Assembly (NCBI GenBank): GCA_964613745.1
Contig: CAZTJA010000085.1
Coordinates: forward strand, 1-14,064
Direction: 5' to 3'
Length of the DNA stretch: 14,064 nt
From: CAZTJA01 sp964613745
Lineage (GTDB): Bacteria > Desulfobacterota > Desulfomonilia > Desulfomonilales > Desulfomonilaceae
Shown here one piece after another: positions 7,094-13,989 of the stretch (within the stretch, counting starts at the first letter, position 1; every line of letters begins with the position of its first letter). The notes below the pieces were generated by a model, which was not told the origin of the DNA, did no database searches, and saw only the letters and a program-made list of their open reading frames with translations. The translations under genes and the position numbers were made by a program.

Positions 7094-7212
7094 ATCAATT
7101 CACATATGGGAATTGGTTCCGATATCACTGACTGACAAGGATCACGGCAAAAACGTTCGCGATCGGTCACACTTTATTTCACATGTTGAAGAACGGTGAA
7201 GACGAAGGTATG

Positions 7213-7241
7213 ATAATTCTTTTTCCAGACAGCGAATCCAA
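7213..7241 (-). promoter_or_regulatory. Possible promoter of the binding-protein/GcvH-like unit
   Basis: On the minus strand TTGGAT (7241-7236), a 17-base spacer and AATTAT (7218-7213). Both hexamers are imperfect and the leader would be over 120 bases, so this is weakly supported. Confidence 0.25.
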
Positions 7242-7251
7242 GAGTTCCGAC

Positions 7252-7280
7252 TTGACAACATCGTCGGGAAATGTTTGAAT
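7252..7280 (+). promoter_or_regulatory. Sigma-70 promoter of rplU-rpmA
   Basis: A perfect -35 TTGACA (7252-7257), a 17-base spacer and the -10 TTGAAT (7275-7280). Transcription would start near 7287, about 20 bases before the rplU start, with AGGAGG in the leader. Confidence 0.8.
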
Positions 7281-7308
7281 AACGTGTTATTGTTCAGGAG
7301 GCTAAGTC

Positions 7309-7656
7309 ATGTACGCCATTATTCAGACCGGCGGTAAACAATACAAAGTCGAACCCGGAAATCAGGTTAAAGTCGAAAAGTTACTCGGAGAGCCAGGATC
7401 GCAGGTCGAATTTGATCAGGTCCTCGCAGTTAAAACCGATGAAGGTCTTAACATTGGTAAACCGATCGTTCCTGATGCTACCGTAAAAGCCACGATAGTT
7501 CGCACCGCCAAGGATCGCAAGATCATCGTTTACAAAAAGAAGCGACGACACGGTTTTCATAAGAAGCAGGGACACCGTCAATGGTTCACGCTTTTGAAAA
7601 TCGACGGCGTCGGATTTAAGACCAACGAAACTCCGGCCGAACAGGCCGCTGAATAG
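7309..7656 (+). CDS. rplU: 50S ribosomal protein L21
   Basis: L21 binds 23S rRNA in the large ribosomal subunit. The 115-residue protein opens with the family signature MYAIIQTGGKQYKVEPG and carries the basic YKKKRRHGFHKKQGHRQ segment (about 75-91) that contacts rRNA. Length is a little over the usual 103 because of a short acidic tail (NETPAEQAAE). AGGAGG stands 7 bases before the ATG. It is the first gene of a unit with rpmA, 59 bases downstream, and has a near-consensus promoter just upstream. Confidence 0.98.
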   Translation: MYAIIQTGGKQYKVEPGNQVKVEKLLGEPGSQVEFDQVLAVKTDEGLNIGKPIVPDATVKATIVRTAKDRKIIVYKKKRRHGFHKKQGHRQWFTLLKIDGVGFKTNETPAEQAAE

Positions 7657-7666
7657 TTAACCGGGA

Positions 7667-7683
7667 TCCGTCCGAAAGACGGA
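7667..7683 (+). other. Small hairpin between rplU and rpmA
   Basis: TCCGTC and GACGGA form a perfect 6-base-pair stem with a 5-base CGAAA loop. There is no T-run after it, so it is not a terminator. It may be an RNA processing or stability element in the rplU-rpmA message. Confidence 0.4.
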
Positions 7684-7715
7684 ACGCCTAACCACCACAA
7701 ACTGGAGGAAAGAAA

Positions 7716-7982
7716 ATGGCTCACAAAAAAGCAGGCGGAAGTTCCAGGAATGGTAGGGATAGTCCCGGTCAGCGCCTTGGAGTCAAGAGATTTGCAGGCC
7801 AGCTTGTTAAGGCCGGCAGCATCATCGTTCGACAGAAGGGGACCGCGCTTCATCCCGGAGAAAACGTCGGAATGGGACGTGACTATACATTGTTCGCCAA
7901 GATCGATGGAATTGTCGCATTCGAACGAAAAGACCGCTCCCGTAAGCAGGTGTCAATAAAACCTGTAGAAGTAACGGAGTAG
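7716..7982 (+). CDS. rpmA: 50S ribosomal protein L27
   Basis: L27 lies near the peptidyl-transferase centre of the ribosome, where its flexible N-terminus reaches toward the tRNA CCA end. The 88-residue protein starts MAHKKAGGSSRNGRDSPGQRLGVKRFAGQ, the family signature, and contains GSIIVRQKGTALHPGENVGMGRDYTLFA. There is no N-terminal extension of the kind cleaved by Prp in Firmicutes. GGAGG precedes the ATG by 7 bases. A strong terminator follows, so rplU-rpmA can end here rather than run on into obgE. Confidence 0.98.
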   Translation: MAHKKAGGSSRNGRDSPGQRLGVKRFAGQLVKAGSIIVRQKGTALHPGENVGMGRDYTLFAKIDGIVAFERKDRSRKQVSIKPVEVTE

Positions 7983-8028
7983 CGTTTTCAATACAAATTA
8001 GCCCCGAATTACCGCCAAATCAAACCAG

Positions 8029-8054
8029 ACCGGATTCGTCCGGTTTTGTTTTTT
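8029..8054 (+). terminator. Rho-independent terminator after rpmA
   Basis: ACCGGA and TCCGGT form a 6-base-pair stem closed by the very stable TTCG tetraloop, followed by a T-rich tract (TTTGTTTTTT). It separates rplU-rpmA from obgE. Confidence 0.88.
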
Positions 8055-8082
8055 CGGGAATGTAAGCGTCATCCGTTTCCAG

Positions 8083-8088
8083 TATAAT
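8083..8088 (+). promoter_or_regulatory. -10 box of obgE, start predicts leaderless mRNA
   Basis: A perfect TATAAT ends 9 bases before the GTG of obgE. The -35 region (about 8060-8066) is poor and there is no extended -10 TG. A start site 7-10 bases after the box would be at 8095-8098, so the message would have 0-3 leader bases. No Shine-Dalgarno is present. Confidence 0.6.
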
Positions 8089-8097
8089 GGTACCATT

Positions 8098-9108
8098 GTG
8101 AAATTCGTCGATCAGACTAGAATCACCGTAGTTTCTGGAAACGGTGGGAATGGGTGCATGAGCTTCCGTAGGGAAGCCTTTGTACCTAAGGGCGGACCGG
8201 ATGGCGGTGATGGCGGTAAAGGCGGAGATGTCATCATTGCGGCTGATTCCTCATTGCATACTCTCCTCGACTGTCAGTATCAGCAACTTTATCGAGCAAA
8301 GAACGGTTCCCACGGGATGGGAAGTAATCGTTCCGGCAAGTCGGCACCGGACCTGATCATCCGAGTTCCTGCGGGGACAATCATAAAGGACGATGCCAAC
8401 GGCGAAATTGTAGCGGATCTTGATACCCCGGAGGCGAGCATCTTAGTGGCCAAAGGGGGCAGAGGCGGCAAAGGAAATGCTCATTTTGCAACTTCCCGAA
8501 ACCGAGCCCCGAGAAGATACGAAGGCGGTGAACCGGGTCAGGAGCGGCGGCTCCTGCTTGAACTCAAGCTGATCGCAGACGTCGGTCTGGTAGGGTTGCC
8601 CAATGCAGGCAAATCTACACTCATTTCAAAGATCAGCAATGCAAGACCCAAAATAGCGGATTACCCATTCACTACCAAAGTTCCCGGCTTGGGAGTTGTC
8701 CGAACAAAAGCCGGTTCTTTTGTCGTAGCCGATATTCCCGGGCTCATTGAAGATGCTCACAAGGGCGCGGGAATGGGTGATCGATTCCTACGTCATATAG
8801 AACGCACACGTTTACTCCTCCATTTGATCGATCCCTCACCCGAAATCGAACCCACTGCTGAAGACCGCTTCAAAATAATCATGAAAGAGCTTGCATCCTA
8901 CAGCAAAGATCTTGTAAACACGCCGATGTTGGTGGTAATCAACAAAACGGATGTGCCCGGGAATGATGTTCTTGCGCAGCAGTTGCGTACCACGCTGGAG
9001 AATCAAGGTTTCTCCGTTTTCGAGATCTCCGCATTAACGGGGACGGGCATCCCGGCATTGCTCGATGAAATTACGGAACTCCTGAAGAATATCCGTAGGA
9101 ACACATGA
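8098..9108 (+). CDS. obgE: Ribosome-assembly GTPase Obg/CgtA
   Basis: Obg is an essential GTPase that binds the 50S subunit and helps its maturation. The 336-residue protein has the glycine-rich Obg fold (1-158, with GNGGNGC and KGGPDGGDGGKGGD at 31-44) and the G domain: G1 GLPNAGKS (166-173), the switch segment YPFTTK (189-194), G3 DIPG (212-215), G4 NKTD (282-285) and G5 SAL (311-313). It stops after the G domain, so the C-terminal OCT domain of some Obg proteins is missing, as in E. coli-type and many other forms. The GTG start is fixed by homology (KFVDQTRI is the normal N-terminus) though no ribosome site precedes it. It overlaps proB by 4 bases (ATGA), implying translational coupling. 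Confidence 0.97.
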   Translation: MKFVDQTRITVVSGNGGNGCMSFRREAFVPKGGPDGGDGGKGGDVIIAADSSLHTLLDCQYQQLYRAKNGSHGMGSNRSGKSAPDLIIRVPAGTIIKDDANGEIVADLDTPEASILVAKGGRGGKGNAHFATSRNRAPRRYEGGEPGQERRLLLELKLIADVGLVGLPNAGKSTLISKISNARPKIADYPFTTKVPGLGVVRTKAGSFVVADIPGLIEDAHKGAGMGDRFLRHIERTRLLLHLIDPSPEIEPTAEDRFKIIMKELASYSKDLVNTPMLVVINKTDVPGNDVLAQQLRTTLENQGFSVFEISALTGTGIPALLDEITELLKNIRRNT

Positions 9109-10247
9109 TGTATACGGCTTTACGCAGAGAAATTCTCTCCTGCGTCAGACGCGTCGTTCTCAAATTGGGGTCGAGCGTAGTTACCACCGAGAACGGACTC
9201 GATCATCGCACTATTAAAGGTATTGTTGACGACGTATGCCGGTTCAAAGAACTCGGCAAGGAATTTATTATCGTGACGAGCGGAGCTGTTGCCGCCGGCG
9301 TTCGCAAGATGAGACTCAAGGGCGGTGCCAGGAGCATTCCTCAGAAACAAGCAGCGGCGTCGATTGGTCAGAGCCGCCTTATGGCAATGTATGAGAGGGC
9401 TTTTGAGAAGCATGATGTCCGAGTAGCCCAGATGCTCTTAACCAAAGACGATTTGACGCATCGTAGACGGTATTTGAACGCCAGAAATACTTTGACCACC
9501 CTCCTCTCCTGGGGCGTGGTTCCCATAATAAATGAAAACGACACGGTAGTCGTCGATGAAATAAAATTCGGAGACAACGACAATCTATCAGCCTTGGTAG
9601 CAACCATGGCCGATGCCGACCTTCTACTCACGCTGACGGACATGGAAGGATTCATGGATTGCGATCCCCGATCGAATCCCAATGCATGCCTTATCCCGGT
9701 AATTGAAGATATTACTCAGGAAATAATGCAATTAGCCGGCGGAACTTCGTCGGGTGTGGGTCGCGGTGGAATGGCTTCTAAACTGGAAGCTGCATCAAAG
9801 GTTCGAGTCGCCGGAATTCCCATGATAATAGCAAAAGGAAAGCTCCCGGGAATAATTCCGCAGGTCATGGACTCCGATCTTTGCGGCACGCTTATTATGC
9901 CCTCAAAAGAGAGAATTTCCGCCCGCAAACATTGGATTCGTTACAATCTTGAGCCTGAAGGCATCATCACTGTAGATGATGGAGCCGCTACGGCGATCAC
10001 CGTAAAGGGCAAGAGCCTCCTACCAATCGGAATAGTTTCCGTCGAAGGTCATTTTGAAGACGGATGTGCAGTTCTCATTCGGGATAGATACGACAGAGAC
10101 CTGGCAAAAGGGCTCGCAAATTATGATTCCGAAGAATTAAACAAGATCAAAGGTCGACAGACGCCGGAAATTGACTGGATCCTCGGATACAGAAGAAATG
10201 ACGAAGCTGTCCACGCTGATAACTTGGTTCATATGGATCTGTCATAG
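9105..10247 (+). CDS. proB: Glutamate 5-kinase ProB
   Basis: ProB phosphorylates glutamate to glutamyl 5-phosphate, the first and feedback-controlled step of proline synthesis. The 380-residue protein has the amino-acid kinase domain: RRVVLKLGSSVV (15-26), FIIVTSGAVAAG (54-65), INENDTV (142-148), the loop FGDNDNLSALVA (155-166), and GVGRGGMASKLEAA (217-230; the common form is GTGGMxTK). A PUA domain follows at about 279-357. TAGGA lies 4 bases before the ATG at 9105 and 7 before the next in-frame ATG at 9108, so either could be used. The overlap with obgE marks one operon. proA, the usual next gene, is not next; a lipoprotein gene follows 29 bases later. Confidence 0.97.
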   Translation: MMYTALRREILSCVRRVVLKLGSSVVTTENGLDHRTIKGIVDDVCRFKELGKEFIIVTSGAVAAGVRKMRLKGGARSIPQKQAAASIGQSRLMAMYERAFEKHDVRVAQMLLTKDDLTHRRRYLNARNTLTTLLSWGVVPIINENDTVVVDEIKFGDNDNLSALVATMADADLLLTLTDMEGFMDCDPRSNPNACLIPVIEDITQEIMQLAGGTSSGVGRGGMASKLEAASKVRVAGIPMIIAKGKLPGIIPQVMDSDLCGTLIMPSKERISARKHWIRYNLEPEGIITVDDGAATAITVKGKSLLPIGIVSVEGHFEDGCAVLIRDRYDRDLAKGLANYDSEELNKIKGRQTPEIDWILGYRRNDEAVHADNLVHMDLS

Positions 10248-10276
10248 CGGTTGTCCGATTTCTTGGACCGACCACC

Positions 10277-10507
10277 ATGCCGAAAACTCTACTATTAGTT
10301 TTATGCGCCATTCTTCTTATCGGATGCAGTTCTTTGCGCAGACCACCTGATGTTGCCGAAATTCCCGATGAGCTGTGGGAGCGTGCGAAGAAGGAAGCTG
10401 CAGAAAAAAGCCAATCCGCAAACTCAAAGACCCTTAAACCCGAAGACCTGGAAAAGCTAAACAGAGCTGTCGATAAACTCGGCTGGAAGCCTAAGTCTAG
10501 ACCGTAA
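10277..10507 (+). CDS. Small lipoprotein of unknown function
   Basis: A 76-residue protein with a lipoprotein signal peptide: a Lys near the start, hydrophobic LLLVLCAILLIG, and the lipobox LIGC with Cys17, followed by Ser, which in enterobacterial sorting rules favours the outer membrane. The mature part of 60 residues is charged and probably helical, with an ELWERAKKEAAEKSQ stretch and LKPEDLEKLNRAVDKLGWKPK at the end. I do not recognise a family. No good ribosome site is visible before the ATG, but lipobox and position in a same-strand gene run (29 bases after proB, 34 before the ankyrin gene) support it as real. It may be expressed from the obgE-proB transcript. Confidence 0.75.
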   Translation: MPKTLLLVLCAILLIGCSSLRRPPDVAEIPDELWERAKKEAAEKSQSANSKTLKPEDLEKLNRAVDKLGWKPKSRP

Positions 10508-10541
10508 CTGGTTCCCTGTAAACCCGATAGGAGTCAATACA

Positions 10542-11216
10542 ATGAAAGATTTGCTGACGGCAGCAGAATCCGGCGATCTGGAGCAAGTAAAAAAAGCTTT
10601 AGCAGCCGGCGCAAATAGCAGTGCTAAGGATAAAGACGGCCTCACACCTCTCATGAAGGCCGTGATCAAGAGCCATTCAGAAATCGTCAAACTGCTCCTG
10701 GAAGAAGGAAGCAACGTGGATGATGTTGATGCCTACGGATGGAGCGCTATGTTATGGGCGGCCTCGTTGGGAAATGCGGAACTTGTTGATCTGTTCTTGG
10801 ACAAAGGGGCGGATATTGAGGCAAAGGACCAATACGGTGCAACTGCAGTGATGAAGGCTTCCAGGCGCAATTTTCCAAGAGTTGTCAGTTTACTGATCGA
10901 GCGAGGAGCAAATGTGAATGCCAGAGATTCCATGGGACGCACTGCACTCATGAGAGCGGCTCGTCGCGGTTATGCCGGGACAGCCGAACTTCTTCTGAAG
11001 GGCGGCGCGGACCCGGAGCTCAAAGATGAATATGGGGCTACATCGCTCATTATTGCCTCATCGGAGGGGCATGTGGAAACCGTAAGTAAACTGATTGAGT
11101 TTAAAGCCAACATTCACGCCAAGGACAAAAATGGTTGGACCGCTTGGCTATGGGCATTCTCCGCCGGACACGCGGACATTGTGAAGCTGCTGAAACAGTC
11201 CGGAGCGGAATATTAG
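10542..11216 (+). CDS. Ankyrin-repeat protein, seven repeats
   Basis: The 224-residue protein is made wholly of ankyrin repeats: a capping repeat (1-30), five full 33-residue repeats (31-63, 64-96, 97-129, 130-162, 163-195) and a final short one (196-224). Each shows the pattern DxxGxTALMxA..xGHxEIVxLLLexGAnvnakD. Ankyrin repeats form a binding surface for other proteins, so a scaffold or inhibitor role is likely, with the partner unknown. There is no signal peptide or membrane segment; it should stay in the cytosol. The start is supported by TAGGAG at 8 bases. Three repeats carry a Trp-containing GWSAMLW or GWTAWLW variant, suggesting recent internal duplication of repeats. It sits right after the lipoprotein gene and is probably co-transcribed with it. 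Confidence 0.92.
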   Translation: MKDLLTAAESGDLEQVKKALAAGANSSAKDKDGLTPLMKAVIKSHSEIVKLLLEEGSNVDDVDAYGWSAMLWAASLGNAELVDLFLDKGADIEAKDQYGATAVMKASRRNFPRVVSLLIERGANVNARDSMGRTALMRAARRGYAGTAELLLKGGADPELKDEYGATSLIIASSEGHVETVSKLIEFKANIHAKDKNGWTAWLWAFSAGHADIVKLLKQSGAEY

Positions 11217-11252
11217 CAGATACCTGTCGTCGTGATGGGAAATGACTGCAGA

Positions 11253-11276
11253 CCCAGTTAATGCTGGGCATCTTTT
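11253..11276 (+). terminator. Possible weak terminator after the ankyrin gene
   Basis: CCCAG and CTGGG make a 5-base-pair stem with a 6-base loop, followed by CATCTTTT. The stem is short and the T-run brief, so termination may be partial. Confidence 0.4.
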
Positions 11277-11322
11277 GAATGTGGCCGGATTATAGCGCAA
11301 CTTGCGATAAATGAGATTTTCA

Positions 11323-11326
11323 GAGG
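11323..11326 (+). promoter_or_regulatory. Ribosome binding site fixing the methyltransferase start
   Basis: GAGG, 5 bases before the ATG at 11332. The alternative ATG at 11311 lacks such a site, so the shorter protein is more likely. Confidence 0.6.
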
Positions 11327-11331
11327 AAACG

Positions 11332-12330
11332 ATGCGAAGTTGGACTCGTGAAACTCTTTCGGATACGGGAGCGGCTTTTATGGAAAGCCGCATCTTGCTT
11401 ACTGCGGCTGAACTGGACATCTTCTCCCTGTTGAATGAAACTCCGGTATCAGCGGAACATTTAGCAACTCATCGGAATTGGGATGTCCGGGGACTTAGAA
11501 TCCTGCTGGATGCCCTCACATCGATGGAACTGTTGACAAAGGACGACAATGCTCATTACCACGTTCCGACTTCCGTAGCGCACTTCTTGACCGCTGAAGG
11601 CACTGACGGTCTTTTGCCTCTTCTGCAGCATCGAGTCAGAATGTGGAAGAGTTGGTCCGCTTTGACGGAAATTGTTCAATCGGGAAAAAATCCGAACATA
11701 ATGGCTATTTCAGAGAGGACAAAAGAAGACACTGAAGCATTCATCGGCGCAATGGATGTAGTAGGCAGCAAATTAGCGGGCGTAATCGCTTCTTCTCTAG
11801 ATTTGAAGTTGTTCACCAGAATGCTCGACGTAGGAGGCGGACCCGGCACGTACATACGTGCTTTTCTCAAGGAAGCGCCTCAGATGACGGCGACTCTGTT
11901 TGATTTACCGGTAGTACTCGAAATAGGACGTCGCAAAATTGGCAATTCTGAAGTGAGTTCGAGAGTCGACTTTGTTGCAGGTGACTATATGAGAGACGAA
12001 TTGCCGTCGGGATACGATTTAGTTCTCCTGTCGGCAGTGATACACAGCAATAGTCGGGAAGCCAACTGTTTATTATTCGCCAAGGTATTTCGGTCACTCA
12101 ATCCCGGCGGCGTATTAGTAGTAAGGTATTTTATCATGGACGAATCCCGCACCCACCCACCTGATGGAGCCATCTTTGCAGTCAATATGCTTGCGGCCAC
12201 TCGAGGTGGAGACTCTTACACGTATAAAGAATTGGAAGAAGACCTCAGCCGAGTCGGGTTCACAAATGTTCGTCTCACAAGAGACGGCACGAGAATGGAT
12301 CAGCTACTCTGCGCAAACAAACCCTCATAA
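11332..12330 (+). CDS. SAM-dependent O-methyltransferase (plant-OMT-like family 2)
   Basis: The protein moves a methyl group from S-adenosylmethionine to a hydroxyl (or N) of a small molecule. The N-terminal part (about 1-90) is the helical dimerisation domain with a winged-helix look (ILLTAAELDIFSLLNETPVSAEHLA). The Rossmann part has motif I LDVGGGPGT (165-173), the acidic residue FDLP (190-193), a GDYM segment near 217, and LLSAVIHSNSREAN (232-244), where His238 occupies the place of the catalytic base in family relatives. LNPGGVLVVRYFIMDE and the GGDSYTYKELEEDLSRVGF stretch complete the fold. I prefer the ATG at 11332 (332 residues) because GAGG lies 5 bases upstream; the in-frame ATG at 11311 has no ribosome site. 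The substrate is not known, and no biosynthetic genes are near. It converges on the phosphoesterase gene. Confidence 0.92.
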   Translation: MRSWTRETLSDTGAAFMESRILLTAAELDIFSLLNETPVSAEHLATHRNWDVRGLRILLDALTSMELLTKDDNAHYHVPTSVAHFLTAEGTDGLLPLLQHRVRMWKSWSALTEIVQSGKNPNIMAISERTKEDTEAFIGAMDVVGSKLAGVIASSLDLKLFTRMLDVGGGPGTYIRAFLKEAPQMTATLFDLPVVLEIGRRKIGNSEVSSRVDFVAGDYMRDELPSGYDLVLLSAVIHSNSREANCLLFAKVFRSLNPGGVLVVRYFIMDESRTHPPDGAIFAVNMLAATRGGDSYTYKELEEDLSRVGFTNVRLTRDGTRMDQLLCANKPS

Positions 12331-12360
12331 TTGGAGGTTAGCGCTATTGAGATTGCATAC

Positions 12361-12385
12361 TCCGGATTCCGGATCATTTGTTTAT
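12361..12385 (+). terminator. Possible weak terminator after the methyltransferase gene
   Basis: TCCGG-ATT-CCGGA gives a 5-base-pair stem with a tight 3-base loop, followed by a T-rich but broken tract (TCATTTGTTTATTC). Also readable as a simple TCCGGA direct repeat, so confidence is low. Confidence 0.25.
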
Positions 12386-12469
12386 TCATTCGGATAGACT
12401 TTATTTGATAGAACCTCCGGGATTCAGAATGTATTGCGTGCACCTGGTTCCGAAAACCCTCATTTAGGC

Positions 12470-13837
12470 TCACACCACGTTTTGCTTTAACTTGTCTTTA
12501 ATGAGAAATGCCGAACCCGGTAGAAAATGAAATACCCCAATTTCGGGTCGGCAATTCACTCTCCATGGAACGAAAGTCAATCCGGCTCCTCTATTCAGAT
12601 ACATGCGGCAATCATCATGCGAGTACCACCCATGGGTGTACTTGGATGCCACTGAGGCTATGCTCAATCCTTTTTGTCCGTTGGGAACAATGATTTGACC
12701 GCCATGAATATGACCGGCCAGAACCAGATCGATTCCAGCCTGAGCTGCATGGGGCAGAACATTTGGTCTATGCGATAACAGTAATCTGATTCCTGGGATT
12801 GTCGGACCTTTGCGGGCGAATTCGGAAAATCTCGGAAAATTCTGACCCCAGATCCAGTTGCCCATTGGGTCGTCAATACCGCCAATATGAACTGAACTAT
12901 CTTCCTCGGAGAAGCTGATCCATCGGTCTCTTAGAAGCGTTATGCCGCCGTCTTCTATAGCTTTGGCGGTTCGCCATTCGCCTGCATAGAAATCATGATT
13001 ACCCATGACGGCGAAGTTGCCGAATTTCCGGGGTTTCAATTTTGTAAGGACTTCAGGTGCCGTTTCAATGGGTGAGAGGGAGGAATGAAAAATGTCACCT
13101 GTCATAAAAACGGCTTGAGCCTCTACTTCGTTTATTTGATTGATCAGTGCCGTCAATTCATCTTTCCCGAGGAAATGACCATAATGAAAATCAGTGATCT
13201 GTATGACCGTAAAACCTTTATGATCGCTCGGCAATTTGGGAGTGAAAATAAAGAATTCCTCAAGTTTCGGCAGTTGAAATGCTTCGGAAAGACCTCTGCC
13301 GGCCAGAGAGAATGCTGATATTAGTCCGGCAGCGGCAGTCAATTTGAGGACCGTTCTCCTGGTTGGTAAACGTGGATCATAGCTGACCGGCTCTTCCGAA
13401 TGAGAGTTCGGTTTTGCCGGATCATCGCCTGATTCGTTGAGTGCCGAGAAACACCCACGCTCATCAAGGCAGGGTTTTTGCGAAGATTTTCCACTTGAAC
13501 CGAGAAATAGGAAACGAGTTAAATCGACCATCTTCAAAAGAATGCCGATGATTAGAAAGAAAAGAGTCAGAACAAGAATGATGCCCAAATATGAGAAGAA
13601 AATAGTGGCAAACAGCTGTTTTATGTCCGGGTACAGGTTAATCGCGTCAATGCCCATGGAAGCCTTTACAAATCCGTAATTAATCAAACCTAAGAGTAGG
13701 AGAACTCCGTATGCCCATTTGCGGGACGGTTCATCATAGCGCAAAAATATGTATTTCCGAATAGATGTGATCACGTACCATTGACAAATAATTGCAAAGG
13801 CGGAAATTCCGGCCAGAAATAGGAAAACCTTATCCAT
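12470..13837 (-). CDS. Membrane-anchored metallophosphoesterase with internal Tat motif
   Basis: The 455-residue protein has three N-terminal membrane helices (about 1-23, 41-58, 74-103), a polar linker (104-158), a twin-arginine-like motif TRRTVLK (159-165) with a hydrophobic stretch (166-180), then a calcineurin-like phosphoesterase domain (about 207-440). The metal ligands are all visible: D216 and H218 (DFH), D248 (GD), N280 and H281 (GNHD), H356 (SHRPN), H376 and H378 (GHIHGG). The domain resembles YkuE/YaeI, where relatives act on UDP-2,3-diacylglucosamine or unknown phosphodiesters, so the substrate is open. Charges (R27, K28, R33, R39 and K40 after helix 1) place the linker in the cytoplasm and the catalytic domain outside, in the periplasm. 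The ATG at 13837 has GGAG about 10 bases upstream. It is a lone gene, convergent with the methyltransferase. Confidence 0.92.
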   Translation of the reverse strand: MDKVFLFLAGISAFAIICQWYVITSIRKYIFLRYDEPSRKWAYGVLLLLGLINYGFVKASMGIDAINLYPDIKQLFATIFFSYLGIILVLTLFFLIIGILLKMVDLTRFLFLGSSGKSSQKPCLDERGCFSALNESGDDPAKPNSHSEEPVSYDPRLPTRRTVLKLTAAAGLISAFSLAGRGLSEAFQLPKLEEFFIFTPKLPSDHKGFTVIQITDFHYGHFLGKDELTALINQINEVEAQAVFMTGDIFHSSLSPIETAPEVLTKLKPRKFGNFAVMGNHDFYAGEWRTAKAIEDGGITLLRDRWISFSEEDSSVHIGGIDDPMGNWIWGQNFPRFSEFARKGPTIPGIRLLLSHRPNVLPHAAQAGIDLVLAGHIHGGQIIVPNGQKGLSIASVASKYTHGWYSHDDCRMYLNRGAGLTFVPWRVNCRPEIGVFHFLPGSAFLIKDKLKQNVV

Positions 13838-13899
13838 CCAGGTTAACTCCGTTTATGAGAGCTGACGAACCACTTGGACCTGCTCTAAGTCCTAGGATC

Positions 13900-13928
13900 A
13901 ATATAATACCGGAGTAATGATTCAGCAA
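13900..13928 (-). promoter_or_regulatory. Likely promoter of the metallophosphoesterase gene
   Basis: On the minus strand TTGCTG (13928-13923), a 17-base spacer and TATATT (13905-13900). Transcription would begin near 13893, giving a leader of about 55 bases. Confidence 0.45.
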
Positions 13929-13949
13929 TCCGGAGTCAAAATCACGACC

Positions 13950-13978
13950 TTGACATGGAGCATTCAGGGTGCTATTTT
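13950..13978 (+). promoter_or_regulatory. Promoter of the tRNA-Ala gene
   Basis: A perfect TTGACA (13950-13955), a 17-base spacer and TATTTT (13973-13978). The start site would be near 13985, only about 5 bases before the tRNA. Confidence 0.75.
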
Positions 13979-13989
13979 GACCAACTTAC

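Noticed and set aside
7084..7170. Longer N-terminus for the binding protein from a GTG at 7170
   Set aside because: It would bury the signal peptide behind 29 residues, and the AGGAG before the ATG at 7083 marks the true start.
12361..12373. TCCGGA repeats as part of a repeat family
   Set aside because: Only two copies of a 6-base palindrome side by side, too short to call a repeat element.
13891..13920. Plus-strand TATAAT (13902-13907) as a second tRNA promoter
   Set aside because: The nearest TTGGAC is 22 bases away; the TTGACA-N17-TATTTT downstream is a much better match.
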